From: Polydactylus sextarius
Lineage: Eukaryota > Chordata > Actinopteri > Polynemidae
Length of the DNA stretch: 64,000 bases
Reading direction: 5' to 3'
Assembly: GCA_016801845.1 (NCBI GenBank)
Contig: CM028927.1
Span: 18,722,001 to 18,786,000 of the forward strand
Position 1 is the stretch's first letter; each line of letters starts with the position of its first letter. Shown here in pieces: positions 60,999-64,000 of the stretch. The translations under genes and the position numbers were made by a program. Under the pieces are notes generated by a model. The model was not told where the DNA came from. It worked only from the letters and a program-made list of their open reading frames with translations, and did not search any database.

Positions 60999-62317
60999 CC
61001 TGACCCTGGTGTGTGTGTGTTTGACTGTAGGCAGAACACTACCCAGCGTGTTGATATGATGATGATGATGATGAAAATCCTGCTTGAAAACTTTGAATCA
61101 AGATGTAAATAATTCACTGTGGCTCTTTGGAGTTGATGCTAACAGCTAACAGCTAAACTCTTGACAAGTTTGACCATTGTAGTGATTTTATCAGATCAAA
61201 CTGTTTTTTTTATCCTGTTTTTTTTCACCACAGAGGTGGATTTTACCACAGCAACATGATGTTTATGTTACAGTACGTACGGTTTAGCATCTCAACCTGA
61301 CGCTAGAGTAATTATAGTGGTAAACTCCACCCGTCTGGTGCTGCAGGCTGAATAAAACAAACAGTGTGTTGTGATGAACGTTGAGCTAATCGCTGTAAAG
61401 CTGTTTCTATATAGAGAGAGGTAGGTAGACACCCTGCATGTGGGATCAGCTGTAGAACATTAAACTGCACGTATTTGATAAGAAAACACCATAAAGAGCG
61501 ATTAATACAAAATAATAGAAAAATAAATGTTCTCAAAATAAAAATAAAACAACAGAAAACCTGAGTGAGATGGAAAATGTTTTGGCATGAACGTAGATGA
61601 GGCGCTGAACTGATCCTGGATCAGGATGTAAAAGTCTTTTTGAACTAAAGCTTTTCTCTCCGTTTGTTGTTTTTTTGTCTTTTCTTTTTTTTTTTTTGGT
61701 TTTCAGTTTTTGGTATTTGGAGATTTTGGTTTTCATCTTTGTAGGTGTGTGTCCCTCTTCTAGCATCGTTTTCTTGTCTTTATTTTTTAATTTGGTTGCA
61801 GCCACCTTCCTGACCTTCTGAGCTTGTTAAACAAGTCTTTTCTCTTTTTTTTTTTTTTTGCCTCCCATCTCTCACACACAGTTTCAGTTCTCATCCCTGC
61901 CCTCGTCCAGTTTTTTTTTTTTCTTTCTTTCTTCTTCTCCAGCCGATAAAAAGCCGTGATGTTCGTTCTCTGATGCCGAACAAAAAACACTCCTCAGTGC
62001 CACCTCTCCAGCTGTAGGTCATTATTTGGTTTCAAATTTCTCCCCTCCATTCTGCAGTTCTCTCTATCCTCTCCATCCTCCCTCTCTCGCTCTTTGCTTC
62101 GTCCCCTCATTCATCTGTGTATATTTTTGGCTTCAGAAGATTTCAGTGGGGAGTCGCAGAGAAACGAAACCAGAGATGGATCAGACAGAGAGATGGCTTT
62201 GGTTGAAAGGCGAGGTTGTAAATTTAGATTTATAAAGCTCCTTTAACACTCTGCTTCCTCCTCCTCGTCCTCCTCCTCTGATAGGAAACTTTGGCTGTCA
62301 GTCGGGGTGGGGGGGGG

Positions 62318-62697
62318 TCACTCGGCCATGGCCCCTCCCAGGGGCGGCGGCGAGGCTTCGCTGAAGGAACAGAAAGAGGCGGGACTTGAGCAAGGAGAGA
62401 CGGACTCTTCAGGGCACGAGGTCGGGCTCATGAGGTCACTGGCGCCGGTGGGCGGAGACTGGGAGAAGGAGGGCCGCGGGCCGCACACGCTGCCGCTGCT
62501 GCTGACCAGACCCAGGGCCGGCGAGGAGGCTGTCGTCATGGAGCCAGTCACCATGGGGAGGAGGGTCGGACGGTTGAGGAAGAGGGATGGACGGAGGGAG
62601 GGGGGGACTGCGGGACCCCCGGGTCCACCCAGGAGCATGTGACCCGCACCCCCCTCCAGGCTGGAGATGGGCAGCTGACCGCCGCTGGCTGCCAGGG
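62318..62697 (-). CDS. pou2f2: Last coding exon of an Oct-type POU factor, probably POU2F2 (partial gene)
   Basis: After a CCTCACCAG acceptor, the minus strand encodes LAASGGQLPISSLEGG, HMLLGG, PSLFLNRPTLLPMV and a Ser/Pro-rich tail ending GGAMAE, with TGA at 62320-62318. This follows the C-terminal exon of OCT factors: ALASGGxLPxxSLDGxG, then a gap, then SPLFLNxxxLxLL. In POU2F2 this part lies C-terminal to the POU domains and contributes to activation. The frame is phase 1 (a preceding base plus CC). The POU-specific domain and homeodomain exons lie beyond 64,000. POU2F1 is an alternative, but its known tail is longer, and neighbourhood with erf favours pou2f2. Immediately past the stop is a (T/C)-rich 3' UTR. 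Confidence 0.68.
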
Positions 62698-63135
62698 CTG
62701 GTGAGGACGGGAGAGGAGGAAGATGAGGAGGAGGAAGACAAAGACACGACGTGAAAAAGTGACAAAGGATTCAGAGCAAAAGAAAGAAAAGAAAGACGGA
62801 TAAAAATAGACGACGTAAAAGGACGGACGGATAATGAGGACAAAGTGACAAAGTGATGAAGAGAGAAGAAGAAGAAGAAAGAGGAAGAGGAAGCACAAAC
62901 AGATGTGGAGGGCAGAGACGGGACATACGTTAAAAAAATGGAGGAAGGACAGAAGAGGAGGAGGAGGAGGAGGTGATTTATGGAGGCAGACGAGGACAAA
63001 AAGGACAATTTAAATAAAAAGTAGAAAAGAAAAGAGAAAGAGGAAGTGAAACACATTAAACATTTAAAAAGTCACAAAGTGACAAACTGTCAAGTGAGAG
63101 GACCGAGCAGGTTTTTATCGTCCACGTTGAAACGA

Positions 63136-63275
63136 TTAAAGGGTCAATTCACAAAAATCAAACAAAACTAAAAACAAACTGACTGATTTGACACTGATGT
63201 GAGACACAAACTAACTACTGACCGGAGATAAATATAAAAATGTTTTGGTGTATTTTCAGTGAATTGACCCTTTAA
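63136..63275. mobile_element. Short MITE-like element, TTAA-flanked
   Basis: The 140-bp element begins TTAAAGGGTCAATTCAC and ends with its exact reverse complement, a 17-bp perfect terminal inverted repeat including TTAA. There is no coding capacity. The structure fits a non-autonomous DNA transposon with a TTAA target site or a TA-rich target such as TTA/TAA; the superfamily cannot be fixed. Confidence 0.75.
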
Positions 63276-63477
63276 TTTTGCATCTTTTAAAAAATAAAAA
63301 CATCATTTCTATTTACATTTGCAGGCGATGAAGAAGAAGAAGATGATGTTCACGTTCATGCACAAACACTCAAACAAACAAACATTTTAAATATGATGCA
63401 GAAAAATTAAAGTGTGAAAATGAACTGATTTTCATCAAATATCAGTAAAATAAAAATTAAACATTTAAATAAAACGA

Positions 63478-63491
63478 CCAGAAGGTGGCGC
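63478..63491 (+). promoter_or_regulatory. CTCF-like motif in pou2f2 intron
   Basis: CCAGAAGGTGGCGC on the plus strand fits the CTCF core except for one degenerate position. Its orientation is opposite to the minus-strand motifs at 52.7-58.0 kb. Confidence 0.42.
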
Positions 63492-64000
63492 ACTGATCAC
63501 AGGAAAATTAAAACCTTTTTTGTTTTAAATATTTTGTTCTGTTCGACTGTTTTGTTGATTATTTCTCAGTGAATCTGTTAATTGTTTTGGGATAAATGGT
63601 AATTTAGTCTTAAAATGCCACAAACTGAAGTTGTTGTCTCCCCCTTGTAGCAGTGAGAGTAATTACACAAACACTGTCTTTGTGTCTCAAAGACGTTTAA
63701 ACCAGGCTAAATTTTAGCATCTTAAAATACTTAAAACTATTAGATTTTACTATTAAAAATGCAGTTTTATCTGAGACATTTTCCTCCAAACTGAGATCAC
63801 AAACTCGGCCAAATAACTTGTCTCCGTCAGTCCAGCTGACACCGACAGCTGCTGACTTCTGATTTCCAGTGTAACGGCAAACACCTTTATCCATTATAGC
63901 ACCATGAGTGTAAACAGTCACAGCGCGTGAGGCCCCAGAGGGAATCAGACCAGAAATCCTTTTCTCGTCAACACTTCATCCAAACCCCGTCTTTTCACCG

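Larger units (their letters stand above)
55670..62317 (-). other. pou2f2: Presumed pou2f2 3' UTR and flank, about 6.6 kb
   Basis: No coding exon was recognised. The minus strand has a good AATAAA at 55698-55693, followed by AT-rich sequence. This would close a 6.6-kb 3' UTR, long but not unusual for this family; several earlier AATAAA hexamers exist (for example near 60.44 and 61.78 kb). Contents include poly-T/poly-A runs, CA tracts (56.57, 60.75, 60.98 kb), a (CTT)n run near 60.50 kb, and a diverged tandem pair with CTCF-like motifs (57.53-58.08 kb). Whether it is all transcribed is unknown. Confidence 0.35.
62698..64000 (-). other. pou2f2: Intron upstream of the pou2f2 last exon (partial)
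   Basis: Upstream of the acceptor there is pyrimidine-rich sequence on the minus strand and no further POU exon up to the window edge. A 140-bp inverted-repeat element (63136-63275) and a CTCF-like motif at 63478-63491 lie here. Confidence 0.55.

Overview
This is vertebrate nuclear DNA, and the proteins and repeat content point to a ray-finned (teleost) fish. The signs are interrupted genes with GT/AG introns, AT-rich non-coding sequence packed with (CA)n/(GT)n microsatellites, short palindromic DNA elements flanked by TTAA, and proteins that match vertebrate transcription factors. I see no bacterial, phage, CRISPR, rRNA or tRNA features. I cannot name the species.

Two genes can be supported, both on the minus strand. 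The main one is erf (ETS2 repressor factor), complete in five coding exons: 38368-38347, 20976-20742, 16472-16360, 14659-13761 and 13636-13007. All eight splice sites are GT/AG, the phases join cleanly, and the predicted protein is 632 residues. Intron 1 is 17.4 kb. A CpG-rich promoter lies upstream of 38368. The second gene is the 3' terminal coding exon of a class II POU factor, most likely pou2f2 (62697-62318). Its remaining exons lie beyond the right edge, and its 3' UTR may run to a poly(A) signal near 55.69 kb. The two genes are also close together in mammals (human 19q13.2), but from memory their order is different there and other genes lie between them. No exon of those genes was found here.

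Layout: 1-12.9 kb is non-coding, with a degenerate DNA element, a conserved-looking block (5.66-5.99 kb), a possible small housekeeping-type promoter (7.45 kb) and possible erf 3' UTR. 13.0-38.4 kb is the erf gene. 38.4-55.7 kb is a spacer with candidate enhancers, a 590-bp inverted-repeat element, CTCF-like motifs and a striking hairpin. 55.7-62.3 kb is presumed pou2f2 3' UTR or flank. 62.7-64.0 kb is pou2f2 intron.

The most notable observations are these. (1) The Thr-Pro site that matches the main ERK target of human ERF (T526) is Thr-Gln here. (2) A long (CA)n tract begins about ten bases after the erf stop codon. (3) A perfect 30-bp palindrome lies downstream of erf. (4) A 19-bp perfect hairpin is framed by opposed (GT)n and (CA)n arms at 53.1 kb. 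(5) A short ORF in erf intron 1 looks like a secreted, amidated prepropeptide behind a CRE/TATA-like element; this one is speculative. (6) Repeated CTCF-like motifs occur around pou2f2 and erf, some inside tandem duplications. Conservation claims for non-coding blocks are inference from sequence appearance; no alignment was run.
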